Origin: Palsa-1392 sp963819975
GTDB lineage: Bacteria; Verrucomicrobiota; Verrucomicrobiia; Chthoniobacterales; UBA10450
Direction of reading: 5' to 3'
Length of the DNA stretch: 64,000 nt
Assembly (NCBI GenBank): GCA_963819975.1
Contig: CAWFYE010000003.1
Span: 62,001-126,000 of the forward strand
Below, piece by piece: positions 51,205 to 59,914 of the stretch; positions within the stretch are counted from its first letter, which is position 1; each line of letters opens with the position of its first letter. A program made the translations under genes and the position numbers. The notes below the pieces were generated by a model. That model saw nothing but the letters and a program-made list of their open reading frames with translations, made no database searches and was not told where the DNA came from.

Positions 51205-51813
51205 AAGCAATTGATCGAGGTGGTCGACGCAAATCTGCGACCAGGTCTCGAGATTTTCGCGACGGTCCTGTAGCTCAGCTTTCGTCAAAAAGGCAAGGTT
51301 GGTGATCATCGCTTCGCGCTTTTGCACCTTCGCTTCCTCGAGCCGGAAGACGTGCACGACGCCGAGGTGGACACGGCCGACTTCAGTCGTGTCGTCGTTT
51401 AGGAGCGCCACGATCCGGTCTTCGAACGGCGTCGAAATTTCGACTTCTTCGTTGACCTCACGTTCGACCCCGGCTCGATAAGCCTGCTCGTCCCAGGCGA
51501 AAAGCGACTCGTCCTCGTCGTTCATGTGGCCGCCGATGCCGATCGAGCCCTTTGCGACCAGGCGCTGTTCGCCCGCTTTCTTTCCGCGGACGTAATGCAG
51601 AACGCGGTCGCCGCAAACCAGCAGGGCGTAGGGGATGATCTGTTTGTGGGTGGGATCATTTTCAGCCGTGGCTCGGGCGAGGAAATAGTTGTTCCCGCGG
51701 GCGAGCATGGCGTCGAGGTAAGGCTGCGGTTCGAAGTGAAGACCGTGAAAACTGCCGAGCTCGTCGAAGAGACTGCGCTTGACGACGAGGACGTTTTCGT
51801 TAGGCGCGCTCAT
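51199..51813 (-). CDS. NUDIX-type hydrolase-like protein
   Basis: The 204-residue protein has a NUDIX-box-like segment in which GIGGHMNDEDESLF is followed, after an insert, by AGVEREVNEEVEI (REVNEEVE corresponds to REUXEEXGU). The first half (VLVVKRSLFDELGSFHGLHF, NNYFLARATAENDPTHKQIIPY) and the late VALLNDDTTEVGRVHLGVVHVF match a family often annotated as 'phosphoesterase'. The natural substrate is unknown. A TCGTTAGGC motif lies in its start region (51798) and another provides its stop (51197-51204). Confidence 0.8.
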   Translation of the reverse strand: MSAPNENVLVVKRSLFDELGSFHGLHFEPQPYLDAMLARGNNYFLARATAENDPTHKQIIPYALLVCGDRVLHYVRGKKAGEQRLVAKGSIGIGGHMNDEDESLFAWDEQAYRAGVEREVNEEVEISTPFEDRIVALLNDDTTEVGRVHLGVVHVFRLEEAKVQKREAMITNLAFLTKAELQDRRENLETWSQICVDHLDQLLA

Positions 51814-51826
51814 CGATCGGGTCGCG

Positions 51827-52459
51827 CTAGAATGAGTAAGTCACGCCCACCTGCGGGCCGAGCAGATTAAGGCTCGGATTGGGATCGGTCTGGCCGCCGT
51901 TGGAAAGATGCTGGTAAATACCACCGATATTGAATTTCCAGTGGTCGTTGACAAGATAATCGACCCCGACCTGGGTCAAAATATTGAAGGTGAAATCCTG
52001 ACCCTGACCCTGCCGAAAGGCGTCTGTGCTGTCGATAAACCCGGCGCCAACGCCGCCCGAAGCGTAGGGCTGCAAACGCCAACCTGGCTGAACAAAAACA
52101 TGCCGAAGGCCCACTGAGATTCCGAAATATCGGTTTTCCGGTCCGCGGAAAATCGGTTCCGCCATGGCGAGAAAATAGAACTGGTTATAACCGCGGAAAA
52201 AGCTGTGATCGTCGTGGTTGACTCCCAAAAGCCGCCGGCCGGTAAAGAACTGGGCGCCTATTTCGTAGGAATTGGGATTGCCCGCGATGCCCAGAAGATA
52301 GGCCGTTTCGGTTGCAAATTCCCACTTCGGAGGCTCGAACGGTTGCGCCGCAGGCGTCCTCGTTTCGGGATGCGATTCCGCTTCGCCGGCGCGGAGTTCG
52401 GTCGCGAACAAGCAGGCTGCGAGAACCAGCATCGAGAGGATGAGTCGAGCGAATTTCAT
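51827..52459 (-). CDS. PagL-like outer-membrane protein (lipid A 3-O-deacylase family)
   Basis: The 210-residue protein has a signal peptide (LILSMLVLAACLFATELRA), then eight or so barrel strands. It ends in VGVTYSF with a terminal Phe. The family's catalytic His-x-Ser-Asn appears in GIYQHLSNGGQTDPNPSLN. PagL removes an acyl chain from lipid A at the 3 position in the outer membrane. The catalytic Glu that normally follows about 12 residues later seems replaced by Asn, so activity is uncertain. lpxA is 5 kb away, which does not prove a link. The ATG at 52459 fits the signal peptide; the longer frame is upstream shadow. Confidence 0.75.
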   Translation of the reverse strand: MKFARLILSMLVLAACLFATELRAGEAESHPETRTPAAQPFEPPKWEFATETAYLLGIAGNPNSYEIGAQFFTGRRLLGVNHDDHSFFRGYNQFYFLAMAEPIFRGPENRYFGISVGLRHVFVQPGWRLQPYASGGVGAGFIDSTDAFRQGQGQDFTFNILTQVGVDYLVNDHWKFNIGGIYQHLSNGGQTDPNPSLNLLGPQVGVTYSF

Positions 52460-52528
52460 CAAAGGGGCGGAAGCATATTTCGCCTTGCTGCAATTGCAAT
52501 CGAGGCGCCATCTCGTCATGCTGGCGTC

Positions 52529-53182
52529 ATGAAAAAGTTCGCTCTGCTTTGTTTTATGATCATTGGCTTTGCGCGGCCCGGCCTCGTCGCCGCCGCGGAG
52601 GATGCGGTGCAACTCGGGGACGCCGTCTGGAAGGCGAGCGGTGGCGAAAATTGGCCTCACGTGAAGGCCATCGACTTCACTTTTGCGGTGGAAAAAGCCG
52701 GCAAAAACCTGCTCTCTGCGGAGCATCACTGGGATGTCGTCGCTCAAACCGACCGGGTAAAGTGGAAGGGCAAGGATGTCACAGTCAACCTGGCCGACCC
52801 GGGGACGGACGAAGATTCGAAGGCCGCCTACGCGCGCTGGGTGAACGATTCCTATTGGCTACTCGCGCCGCTCAAACTCAAGGATCGCGGAGTAAACCTG
52901 AGCGCTGAGGGAAAAAAGAAAATCGACGGCGCGGAGCGGGAGGTGCTGCGGTTGAGCTTTGGCAAGGTCGGCCTCACGCCCGGCGATAATTACCGGCTTT
53001 ATGTCGATCCGAAAACGAACCTGGTCAGCTCGTGGGATTACATGCCTGAGCCCGGGCAATCGAAACACGCGACTTGGACTGATTATCAAAAATCCGGCGG
53101 GCTAACGCTGGCGACGGATCACGAAATGGATGGAGGCGTGCGGATCCGGTTTTTGGATCTCAAAGTCACGACCGTGCAATAG
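52529..53182 (+). CDS. Secreted protein of unknown function (DUF6503-like)
   Basis: The 217-residue protein has a signal peptide (MKKFALLCFMIIGFARPGLVA, cleavage near VAAAED). A beta-rich mature part follows: WPHVKAIDFTFAVEKAGKNL, then HHWDVVAQTDRVKWKGKDVTV, then WVNDSYWLLAPLKLKDRGV, then DGAEREVLRLSFGKVGLTPGD, then RLYVDPKTNLVSSWDYM. The layout recalls lipoprotein-carrier-like or DUF6503-type proteins that bind lipids. I do not assign a function. It diverges from the PagL-like gene across 69 bases. Confidence 0.65.
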   Translation: MKKFALLCFMIIGFARPGLVAAAEDAVQLGDAVWKASGGENWPHVKAIDFTFAVEKAGKNLLSAEHHWDVVAQTDRVKWKGKDVTVNLADPGTDEDSKAAYARWVNDSYWLLAPLKLKDRGVNLSAEGKKKIDGAEREVLRLSFGKVGLTPGDNYRLYVDPKTNLVSSWDYMPEPGQSKHATWTDYQKSGGLTLATDHEMDGGVRIRFLDLKVTTVQ

Positions 53183-53207
53183 CGGTCGCGGCAATCCATC
53201 CGGGGAG

Positions 53208-53996
53208 TTATCGTTCCTCGCTTGCCCTCATCCACGACATCAGGTCTTCCGGCAACGAACTCCGCCACTCGAATTCTCCCGCGATGCGCAATCCAGCGGA
53301 ATGGAGCGCATGACGCGGCAGGAGAAGCTGGCTAGCCAGTTCCTCTGTCCAGCCGGTCTCGATGAAACGCAGATAAAGCTTTTCGTTAGGCCCGTAAATC
53401 TTGTCTCCGACAATGGCGTGGCCGAGATGCGCCAGGTGGACGCGGATCTGGTGCGTCCGCCCGGTCCGGGGGATGGCTCTCACGACCGTGAAAGGTTCCT
53501 CCTGCCTAACGAACCGATCTTCGACCCGGAATTCGGTCACGGCTGGTGCGCCTTTTTCGTGAATCGTTTGTTTTAACCAGATATCAGATGGGCCGTGTTC
53601 GCCTTGCCGGGTAATGGGCGCGTCCACGGCCGTCGTATCCCAGTCTGGCCAGCCCTGCACGATCGCGAGATACTCTTTCTCGACCAGGCGGCGTTCCATC
53701 GCGAGCCCGAAGCGGCGCGCGGTGGCGCGATTCTTCGCGATCAGGACCAGGCCGCTCGTTTCGCGATCGAGCCGGTTCACAATCGAGACCTGACCGCCGT
53801 TGACCAACTCAAAGGCGAGGACTTCGCGCAGCGCGGCCCAGAGCGTCGGAGTGCCGTCTGGCTTGCTCGGGTGAATGAGGAGAAAGGGCGGCTTCTCGAC
53901 CACAAGGTAATCTTCGGTCTCCGCCACGATGCGAAATTTCGGCGGCGTCCTTGCGTGGCCGGTGGCCGTAGGTAGATGAGCGAACGCTGGCATCAT
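53208..53996 (-). CDS. RluA-family pseudouridine synthase
   Basis: The 262-residue protein has the RluA catalytic block VSIVNRLDRETSGLVLIAKN with its catalytic Asp (HRLD is NRLD here). It also has LVVEKPPFLLIHPS and the RTGRTHQIRVHLAHLGHAIVGD substrate segment. It converts selected uridines of rRNA or tRNA to pseudouridine. The specific target cannot be read. Its first ATG (53996) overlaps the divergent ABC ATPase ATG (53995) by two bases; a second ATG at 53993 would just avoid overlap. Two TCGTTAGGC copies lie inside the gene. Confidence 0.9.
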   Translation of the reverse strand: MMPAFAHLPTATGHARTPPKFRIVAETEDYLVVEKPPFLLIHPSKPDGTPTLWAALREVLAFELVNGGQVSIVNRLDRETSGLVLIAKNRATARRFGLAMERRLVEKEYLAIVQGWPDWDTTAVDAPITRQGEHGPSDIWLKQTIHEKGAPAVTEFRVEDRFVRQEEPFTVVRAIPRTGRTHQIRVHLAHLGHAIVGDKIYGPNEKLYLRFIETGWTEELASQLLLPRHALHSAGLRIAGEFEWRSSLPEDLMSWMRASEER

Positions 53997-54687
53997 GATT
54001 TCTCTGCAAAAAGTTAGTCGCTATTACGAAGCCGGCGAGCGTTCAGTGCACGCCCTCGAGGAAGTGTCGCTGAACATCGGCCGGCATGAGTTCGTTGCCG
54101 TGGTCGGTCCGAGTGGCTGCGGGAAGAGCACCTTGCTCCATCTCATCGCCGGGCTGGATCACCCGACAACGGGAGAAATCGTAGTCGACGGGCTTAGCCT
54201 GACGGACGCTGACGACGCGCAGTTGACCGATTTCCGGCGCCGCCAGCTCGGACTTGTTTTCCAGTTTTTCAATCTTCTGCCGACCATGAATGCGCTCGAG
54301 AACGTGGCCCTTCCCTTACTTCTGCAGGGAGTTCCGCTGGCCGAGAGCGAGGCGCGGGCGCGGGAACTTCTGGAATTAGTCGGCCTAGCGAACCGGGCGA
54401 CGCATTTCGTCCATCAATTGAGCGGCGGCGAACAGCAGCGGACCGCGATTGCGCGCGCCTTGGTGCATCGGCCCTCGCTTCTGATCGCGGACGAGCCGAC
54501 TGGCAACCTCGACACCGCTTCGGCCGCGCGTGTTCTTGCCCTGCTTCGGCAGATCGCGAATGAAAAACTCGCGACTCTGATCCTCGTTACCCATAGCGCG
54601 GAAGTCGCGGCTGCCGCCTCGCGCCTGATCGAGCTGCGGGATGGAAAGGTCGTCTCCGACCAACTCACAGCGACGGATGCGGCCTGA
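53995..54687 (+). CDS. ABC transporter ATP-binding protein, LolD/MacB type
   Basis: The 230-residue ATPase has Walker A GPSGCGKST (residues 38-46), signature LSGGEQQR (about 141), Walker B LLIADEPTGNLD (about 161) and the H-loop TLILVTHSAEVA. It resembles LolD and MacB ATPases: short, with FRRRQLGLVFQFFNLLPTMNALENV in the Q-loop area. Such subunits power lipoprotein release or export of peptides. No permease gene is beside it, so the partner is unknown. It is divergent from the RluA-type gene, with overlapping start codons. Confidence 0.88.
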   Translation: MISLQKVSRYYEAGERSVHALEEVSLNIGRHEFVAVVGPSGCGKSTLLHLIAGLDHPTTGEIVVDGLSLTDADDAQLTDFRRRQLGLVFQFFNLLPTMNALENVALPLLLQGVPLAESEARARELLELVGLANRATHFVHQLSGGEQQRTAIARALVHRPSLLIADEPTGNLDTASAARVLALLRQIANEKLATLILVTHSAEVAAAASRLIELRDGKVVSDQLTATDAA

Positions 54688-54703
54688 CGGTGTTATCGTC
54701 CCC

Positions 54704-55174
54704 ATGCCCATTTACCAACTTGAGCGACGGCAGAACGTGCCGATGTCTTTGGCGGAGTGCTGGCGCTTCTTTTCCGACCCGCGCAATCTGAAGAAGATCA
54801 CTCCGCCGGAGATGAATTTCGTCATTAAGCGCGATCTCCCGCCGGAAGTTTATCCGGGCCTGATGATCGAATACACCGTTTCGCCATTGTTAGGCATCCC
54901 GCTCACCTGGCTGACCGAGATCGTCCAGGTCGATCCGCCGCATCGCTTCGTCGACGAGCAGCGGGTCGGTCCTTACCGCATCTGGCATCACGAACATTTT
55001 TTCCGCGCGCTTCCCGAGGGCGGGACTGAAATGCACGACCTGGTCACTTATGTGCCACCGTTCGGGCCGCTCGGCGCGCTCCTCAACCGGCTTGTCATTC
55101 GCCCGCAACTCGAGCGGATTTTCGATTACCGCCGGGAGCATCTGCCGGACGGCTCCGGCCAAGCGATGGCTTGA
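54704..55174 (+). CDS. SRPBCC-family ligand-binding/cyclase-like protein
   Basis: The 156-residue protein has the START/SRPBCC pattern: VPMSLAECWRFFSDPRNLKKITPPEM at the start, EYTVSPLLGIPLTWLTEIVQV and DEQRVGPYRIWHHEHFFRAL in the middle, and GGTEMHDLVTYVPPFGPLG near the end. The fold makes a cavity for hydrophobic molecules. The substrate is unknown. The ATG at 54704 was taken because a longer frame runs back into the ABC ATPase gene, which ends 17 bases upstream. A TGTTAGGC near-match of the dispersed motif lies inside (54888-54895). Confidence 0.75.
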   Translation: MPIYQLERRQNVPMSLAECWRFFSDPRNLKKITPPEMNFVIKRDLPPEVYPGLMIEYTVSPLLGIPLTWLTEIVQVDPPHRFVDEQRVGPYRIWHHEHFFRALPEGGTEMHDLVTYVPPFGPLGALLNRLVIRPQLERIFDYRREHLPDGSGQAMA

Positions 55175-55231
55175 CCCCATCGTCAAAACCGCTTTACCTA
55201 ACGTCTTACCAACTCCGGAAAGGAAGCGCCT

Positions 55232-55678
55232 TTGGAACTTAAAGATATCAAAGCCATCATCGACCTGATGAAGAAAAACGACCTCTCCGTGTTCGAGATG
55301 GAGAAGGACGGCTTCCGTTTGAAGCTGCAAAAAGGGGCGGGCGAGCAAACGGTTTTCGCTCCGCTGCCGATGCCGCAAGTGACCGCCCCGCCGGCGAACG
55401 GCGGAGGAGCAGCCGCGGGCAGCGCGCCTCCGGCGAGCGAAGCGAGCAGAGAAATCGTTTCCCCGATGGTCGGCACCTTTTACCGGGCCGCTTCGCCGGA
55501 GTCGCCGCCCTTCGCCGATATTGGCCGGGAAGTGAACGAAGACACCGTCGTCTGCATCATCGAGGCGATGAAAGTGATGAATGAGATCAAGGCCGAGACC
55601 AAAGGGGTGATTGCCGAAGTGGTGGCGGAAAACGGCAAGCCGGTTCAGTTTGGGCAGGCTCTTTTTAAGATTCGTTAG
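55232..55678 (+). CDS. accB: Biotin carboxyl carrier protein of acetyl-CoA carboxylase
   Basis: The 148-residue protein has the N-terminal LKDIKAIIDLMKKNDLSVFEMEKDGFRLK domain, an Ala/Pro/Gly linker, and the biotinyl domain with the biotin lysine in CIIEAMKVMNEIKAE. It carries CO2 between biotin carboxylase and carboxyltransferase for malonyl-CoA synthesis. The start is TTG (55232) behind GGAAAGGAAG, as no in-frame ATG gives the full domain. The stop TAG lies in TCGTTAGGC. accC follows after 58 bases. Confidence 0.93.
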   Translation: MELKDIKAIIDLMKKNDLSVFEMEKDGFRLKLQKGAGEQTVFAPLPMPQVTAPPANGGGAAAGSAPPASEASREIVSPMVGTFYRAASPESPPFADIGREVNEDTVVCIIEAMKVMNEIKAETKGVIAEVVAENGKPVQFGQALFKIR

Positions 55679-55736
55679 GCTGCGGCGCCGGGCCGGATCG
55701 GGATGACCTGCGAGTCGTTCCCTGCGCGTTAGATTC

Positions 55737-57122
55737 ATGTTTGAAAAAATCCTGATCGCCAACCGCGGAGAGATCGCCCTCCGCGTTATCCGCGCCTGCA
55801 AGGAACTCGGCATCCGCACCCTCGCGGTTTATTCCGAAGCCGACGTCGATTCGCTCCATGTGCAGTTGGCCGACGAATCGATCTGTATCGGCTCGGCCCC
55901 CAGCTCCGACAGTTATCTCCGGATCGATCGGATCATGAGCGCGGCCGAAGTAGGCGACGTCGACGCGATCCATCCCGGCTACGGATTCCTGGCCGAGAAC
56001 GCCCATTTCGCCGAAGTCAGCGAGAGCTGCAAAATCAAGTTCATCGGACCGACGCCGGCCGCGATGCGCGCGATGGGGGACAAAAATTCCGCCCGGGCCG
56101 CCGCCCGCAAAGCCGGCGTCCCGGTTACTCCGGGGAGCGATGGCATCGTCGATTCCGAGGCGGAGGCGATCAAGGTAGCGAAGAAAATCGGCTACCCGCT
56201 CATGATCAAAGCGGTCTCCGGCGGTGGCGGTCGCGGGATGCGCGCGGCGCACAACGAACCCAGTCTCGTGCAGGGATTTCACGGCGCGCGGATGGAGGCG
56301 GAAAAGGCTTTTGGGAACGCCGAGGTTTACATCGAGAAGCTGATCATTAACCCGCACCACATCGAGTTTCAGATCGTGGCCGACAATTACGGCAACACTG
56401 TCCACCTCGGCGAGCGGGATTGCTCGATCCAACGGCGCAACCAGAAGGTGATCGAGGAATGCCCATCGCCGCTCCTCACGCCGGCGATGCGCAAGCGGAT
56501 GGGAAGCGCCGCGGTCAAGCTCGCGCAATCGGTTGGTTACACGAATGCCGGGACGATGGAGTTTCTGGTCGATCAGGAAGGCAACTACTACTTCATCGAG
56601 ATGAACACCCGCATCCAGGTCGAGCACACGATCACCGAGGAAGTTTACGGTTGCGATTTGGTGAAGGAACAGATTCACATCGCCGCAGGCGACAAACTCT
56701 CGCCCCACGTGGCGAGGCCGATGGCGCGTTCCCACGCCATCCAATGCCGGATCAATGCCGAGGATCCGTCGCGGAACTTCCAGCCCTCAGCCGGGCGAAT
56801 TAATTTCTACTACGCGCCCGGGGGCCGTGGGATCCGGATCGATTCTCACGCTTACACCGGTTACACCGTTCCGCCTAACTATGACTCGATGATCGCGAAA
56901 TTGATCGCGATCGGCGCAACCCGCGAGTCGGCTATCGCCCGGATGCGGCGCGCACTCGGAGAATATCTCATCACCGGGATCAAGACGACGATTCCGTTCC
57001 ACAACGCGATCATGCGCAATGCCGATTTTCGGAATGGCAAGTACGACACCGGTTTCGTCGACCGGATGATGAACTCGGACGCGTTTGAGCTGCGGCCCTC
57101 GAATGGCCGCTTGACCGATTGA
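55737..57122 (+). CDS. accC: Biotin carboxylase subunit of acetyl-CoA carboxylase
   Basis: The 461-residue ATP-grasp enzyme carboxylates biotin on AccB. It has the start KILIANRGEIALRVIRACKELG, the glycine-rich loop KAVSGGGGRGMRAAHNEPSL, ERDCSIQRRNQKVIEECPSP, and the active-site FIEMNTRIQVEHTITEEVYG. Family length is about 450, so the chain is complete. It follows accB closely and overlaps thiE at the 3' end (TTGA). The carboxyltransferase subunits are not in the window. Confidence 0.97.
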   Translation: MFEKILIANRGEIALRVIRACKELGIRTLAVYSEADVDSLHVQLADESICIGSAPSSDSYLRIDRIMSAAEVGDVDAIHPGYGFLAENAHFAEVSESCKIKFIGPTPAAMRAMGDKNSARAAARKAGVPVTPGSDGIVDSEAEAIKVAKKIGYPLMIKAVSGGGGRGMRAAHNEPSLVQGFHGARMEAEKAFGNAEVYIEKLIINPHHIEFQIVADNYGNTVHLGERDCSIQRRNQKVIEECPSPLLTPAMRKRMGSAAVKLAQSVGYTNAGTMEFLVDQEGNYYFIEMNTRIQVEHTITEEVYGCDLVKEQIHIAAGDKLSPHVARPMARSHAIQCRINAEDPSRNFQPSAGRINFYYAPGGRGIRIDSHAYTGYTVPPNYDSMIAKLIAIGATRESAIARMRRALGEYLITGIKTTIPFHNAIMRNADFRNGKYDTGFVDRMMNSDAFELRPSNGRLTD

Positions 57123-57763
57123 GTGCGACGAATGCGCTCGCGCGCGGGCGGCTCTACGCAATTCTCGATCTCGGTTATGTCGCTCCGGAAAAAACGGAGT
57201 CGGTCACGGCCGATTTGATCCGGGGCGGGGCCGATCTCATTCAGCTCCGGGGAAAAAAGCAGAGCGTCGACGAACTCACCGGTCTCGCTGAAAAGCTGCA
57301 TCGCCTAACGAGCAACGCGGGCATTCCGCTGATTATCAACGATCATCCCGAGATCGCGCGCAACGTTCCGGTCGAAGGGTTGCACCTCGGCCAGGACGAT
57401 CTCGCGATTGCGCCTGCGCGCGAAATCGTCGGGCGCGATTGCTGGATTGGGAAATCGACCCACAGCCTTGCCCAGGCGACGACTGCCGTCGCGGAAGGCG
57501 CAAATTATGTTGGTTTTGGTCCGCTTTTCGCCACTCCGACCAAACCTGATTACACACCGATCGGCACGGATGAAATCCGGCGCGTGCACGAGCTGGTCGC
57601 GCTTCCGATTTTTTGTATCGGCGGGATCAAGCTCCAGAATCTCGCGGACGTTTTGGCCGCTGGCGCAAAGCGTGTCGTCATCGTATCTGGGCTGCTGCAA
57701 AGCGACGATATCGCGGCCGCGACCCGCGCGGCGAAAGCGCTCCTCGCCCAATCTGAAATCTAA
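57119..57763 (+). CDS. thiE: Thiamine-phosphate synthase
   Basis: The 214-residue TIM-barrel enzyme joins the thiazole and pyrimidine phosphates to thiamine phosphate. Conserved parts are RLYAILDLGYV, GGADLIQLRGKKQSVDEL, PLIINDHPEIARNVPVEGLHLGQDDL, the diphosphate-binding GKSTHSL, YVGFGPLFATPTKPDYTPIG, and FCIGGIKLQN. The start is TTG (57119) overlapping the accC stop TGA. No better in-frame start was found. The thiamine diphosphate made here would serve nifJ and the transketolase-like enzyme, among others. Confidence 0.93.
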   Translation: MSATNALARGRLYAILDLGYVAPEKTESVTADLIRGGADLIQLRGKKQSVDELTGLAEKLHRLTSNAGIPLIINDHPEIARNVPVEGLHLGQDDLAIAPAREIVGRDCWIGKSTHSLAQATTAVAEGANYVGFGPLFATPTKPDYTPIGTDEIRRVHELVALPIFCIGGIKLQNLADVLAAGAKRVVIVSGLLQSDDIAAATRAAKALLAQSEI

Positions 57764-57776
57764 ATTCTAAACTACC

Positions 57777-58694
57777 ATGTCCGTTCTCGTCGTTGGATCC
57801 ATTGCCCTTGATACCGTCAAGACTCCAGTCGAAGAACATGCCGATCAGCTCGGCGGTTCTGCTTCCTACGCCGCGGTCGGGGCGAGCTTTTTCGCCCCGG
57901 TCAATCTCGTCGGAGTGGTCGGCGACGATTTTCCGAAATCGGAATTCGAATTTTGGAAATCGCGCAACATCGACCCGGCTGGCGTGCAGCAGGTCGCGGG
58001 CAAAACGTTCCGCTGGTCGGGCGAATACGCCTGGGATCTCAACACCCGCGAAACAAAATCGGTCGCACTCAATGTCTTCGAAAACTTCGAGCCGGAGCTG
58101 CCGGAAAATTTTTGCGAAACAGAATTTGTTCTTCTGGCCAACATCGCGCCTTCTCTGCAATCCCATGTCCTCGATCAGATGCGCCGGCCGCGTTTTGTCG
58201 TCGCCGACACGATGGATCTTTGGATCGAGACGACCCGAAAAGATCTCGATAAACTCATTCCGCGCGTCGACCTCCTCATCCTGAACGACAGCGAAGCGCG
58301 GCAGATGACGGGCGACACGAGCCTGATCCGGGCGGGTCGCGCCATCCGGCGGATGGGGCCGAAATATGTCGCGGTCAAAAAAGGCGAGCACGGCGCGCTG
58401 CTCTTCGGTCCGGACGATTTTTTCAGTTGTGGCGCTTATCCGTTGGAGGACATCCACGATCCGACCGGAGCGGGGGACACGTTTGCCGGCGGCCTCGCCG
58501 GATATCTTGCGGGGACGGGAGGCGGCGAAATGGATTTCGCGCTCCTGCGGCGGGCGGTCATTTACGGAAGCGTGCTGGCGAGCTTTAACGTCGAAGCCTT
58601 CAGTCTCGAACGGCTGCGCCACCTAACGAGCGAGGAAATTGACGAGCGTTTCGAAATGTTTCGGCTCATGAGCCAGTTTGAGGTGCTGCCGTAG
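57777..58694 (+). CDS. PfkB-family sugar kinase
   Basis: The 305-residue ribokinase-type enzyme has LGGSASYAAVGASFFAPVNLVGVVGDDF near the start, NDSEARQMTG in the middle, and the catalytic anion-hole motif DPTGAGDTFAGGLAGYL near residue 225. It phosphorylates a sugar or nucleoside with ATP. Substrate candidates include adenosine, ribose and fructose phosphates; the sequence does not decide. It is 13 bases after thiE. Confidence 0.88.
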   Translation: MSVLVVGSIALDTVKTPVEEHADQLGGSASYAAVGASFFAPVNLVGVVGDDFPKSEFEFWKSRNIDPAGVQQVAGKTFRWSGEYAWDLNTRETKSVALNVFENFEPELPENFCETEFVLLANIAPSLQSHVLDQMRRPRFVVADTMDLWIETTRKDLDKLIPRVDLLILNDSEARQMTGDTSLIRAGRAIRRMGPKYVAVKKGEHGALLFGPDDFFSCGAYPLEDIHDPTGAGDTFAGGLAGYLAGTGGGEMDFALLRRAVIYGSVLASFNVEAFSLERLRHLTSEEIDERFEMFRLMSQFEVLP

Positions 58695-58778
58695 CGGCTT
58701 GCGGCAACTCCGGGCACTACCCGAGCGCTCACTCTTTCGCGGTTGCCTTTCCCCGCTCTGCGCTCCTATTGAAACCTG

Positions 58779-59531
58779 ATGGGAAAAATGCAGCTCGGCG
58801 TTAACCTCGACCACATCGCTACTCTTCGGCAGGCGCGCTACGCCACTACCCCGGATTCGAAGAATGCCGAGCCCGACCCGATCGTGGCGGCGAGCCTCTG
58901 CGAGCGGGCGGGGGCGAGCGGGATCACCGCTCATCTCCGGGCCGATCGCCGCCATATGCAGGACCGCGATCTGGAACGGCTTCGCGCCAATATCATGACG
59001 AAGCTCAACCTCGAGATGGGGAACACGCCCCAGATCATCGATTTTGCGCTCCGCCTCCAACCCGATGAGGTCTGCCTCGTGCCGGAAAACCGGGCCGAGA
59101 TCACGACCGAGGGCGGTCTCGATCTCGTTAGGCACGAACATGAGCTGGCTCCAACCATGAAACGGCTGCACGCGGCGGGAATCCGGGTCAGCCTCTTTAT
59201 TGATCCGGAACCGCAACAGATCGATGTCGCTCTCCGATTGGCGACCGACATCGTCGAGCTGCATACAGGCGCGCTCGCCAATGCCTTCACCGAAAAGATC
59301 GAGCAACAGGAACTCGAACGGCTGCAGGCGGCGGCGGTGCGCGCTTCCAACTTCGGCCTCCAGGTCAATGCCGGGCACGGGATCAATTATCGGAATATTT
59401 CTCTCATCCACCACATCCCGCATCTCGTGGAGTTGAACATCGGCCATTCGATCGTGGCGCGGGCGGTCTGGGTCGGCCTCGAAACCGCAGTGAGCGAAAT
59501 GCTCGTCCTAATGCAAAATTACCGGGGATGA
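58779..59531 (+). CDS. pdxJ: Pyridoxine 5'-phosphate synthase
   Basis: The 250-residue barrel enzyme makes pyridoxine phosphate from 1-deoxyxylulose phosphate and aminoacetone phosphate. It has VNLDHIATLRQARYA at the start, ITAHLRADRRHMQDRDLERL, PDEVCLVPENRAEITTEGGLD, and VNAGHGINYRNI near the end. Two in-frame starts are possible: 58779, or 58788 (MQLGVNLDHI), which matches the family start better. acpS overlaps the stop by 4 bp, the same gene pair as in many bacteria. It works with pdxH at 0.4 kb for B6 synthesis. Confidence 0.95.
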   Translation: MGKMQLGVNLDHIATLRQARYATTPDSKNAEPDPIVAASLCERAGASGITAHLRADRRHMQDRDLERLRANIMTKLNLEMGNTPQIIDFALRLQPDEVCLVPENRAEITTEGGLDLVRHEHELAPTMKRLHAAGIRVSLFIDPEPQQIDVALRLATDIVELHTGALANAFTEKIEQQELERLQAAAVRASNFGLQVNAGHGINYRNISLIHHIPHLVELNIGHSIVARAVWVGLETAVSEMLVLMQNYRG

Positions 59532-59914
59532 GAATTATCGGCATTGGGATTGATCTGGTTGATTGCGCGCGGATCGAAAATTCGATCGAGCGTTTTGGCG
59601 AGCGCTTTCTGCATCGCGTCTTCACCGAGGGCGAGATCGCCTATTCGAATTCGATGAAATATCCGGCGCGTCATTTCGCGGCGCGTTTCGCGGCCAAGGA
59701 AGCGCTCTCGAAAGCCTTCGGGACCGGGATTGGAAAATCGATGGGCTGGCGCGATCTCGAGGTGCGGAAAAAAGAGAGCGGCGAGCCGTTTGTCGTCCTG
59801 AGCGGCGGTGCGGAAAAGATGGCGAACGAACGCGAAGTCGTCCACATCTGGATCAGCCTCAGCCATACGGAAAATAGCGGAATGGCCACGATCATTCTTG
59901 AAGTCCACGACTGA
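59528..59914 (+). CDS. acpS: Holo-acyl-carrier-protein synthase
   Basis: The 128-residue phosphopantetheinyl transferase loads the 4'-phosphopantetheine arm on acyl carrier protein. Metal and CoA ligands are in IIGIGIDLVDCARIENSIERFG (first Asp) and AARFAAKEALSKAFGTGIG (Glu, Lys), and the closing SLSHTENSG is present. It overlaps pdxJ (4 bp) and shares one base with the MscS gene (TGATG), so the three are likely one transcript. Length is typical of the family. Confidence 0.95.
   Translation: MRIIGIGIDLVDCARIENSIERFGERFLHRVFTEGEIAYSNSMKYPARHFAARFAAKEALSKAFGTGIGKSMGWRDLEVRKKESGEPFVVLSGGAEKMANEREVVHIWISLSHTENSGMATIILEVHD

Noticed and set aside
55665..56744. 359-residue open frame on the minus strand
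   Set aside because: Antisense to accC, a clear biotin carboxylase.
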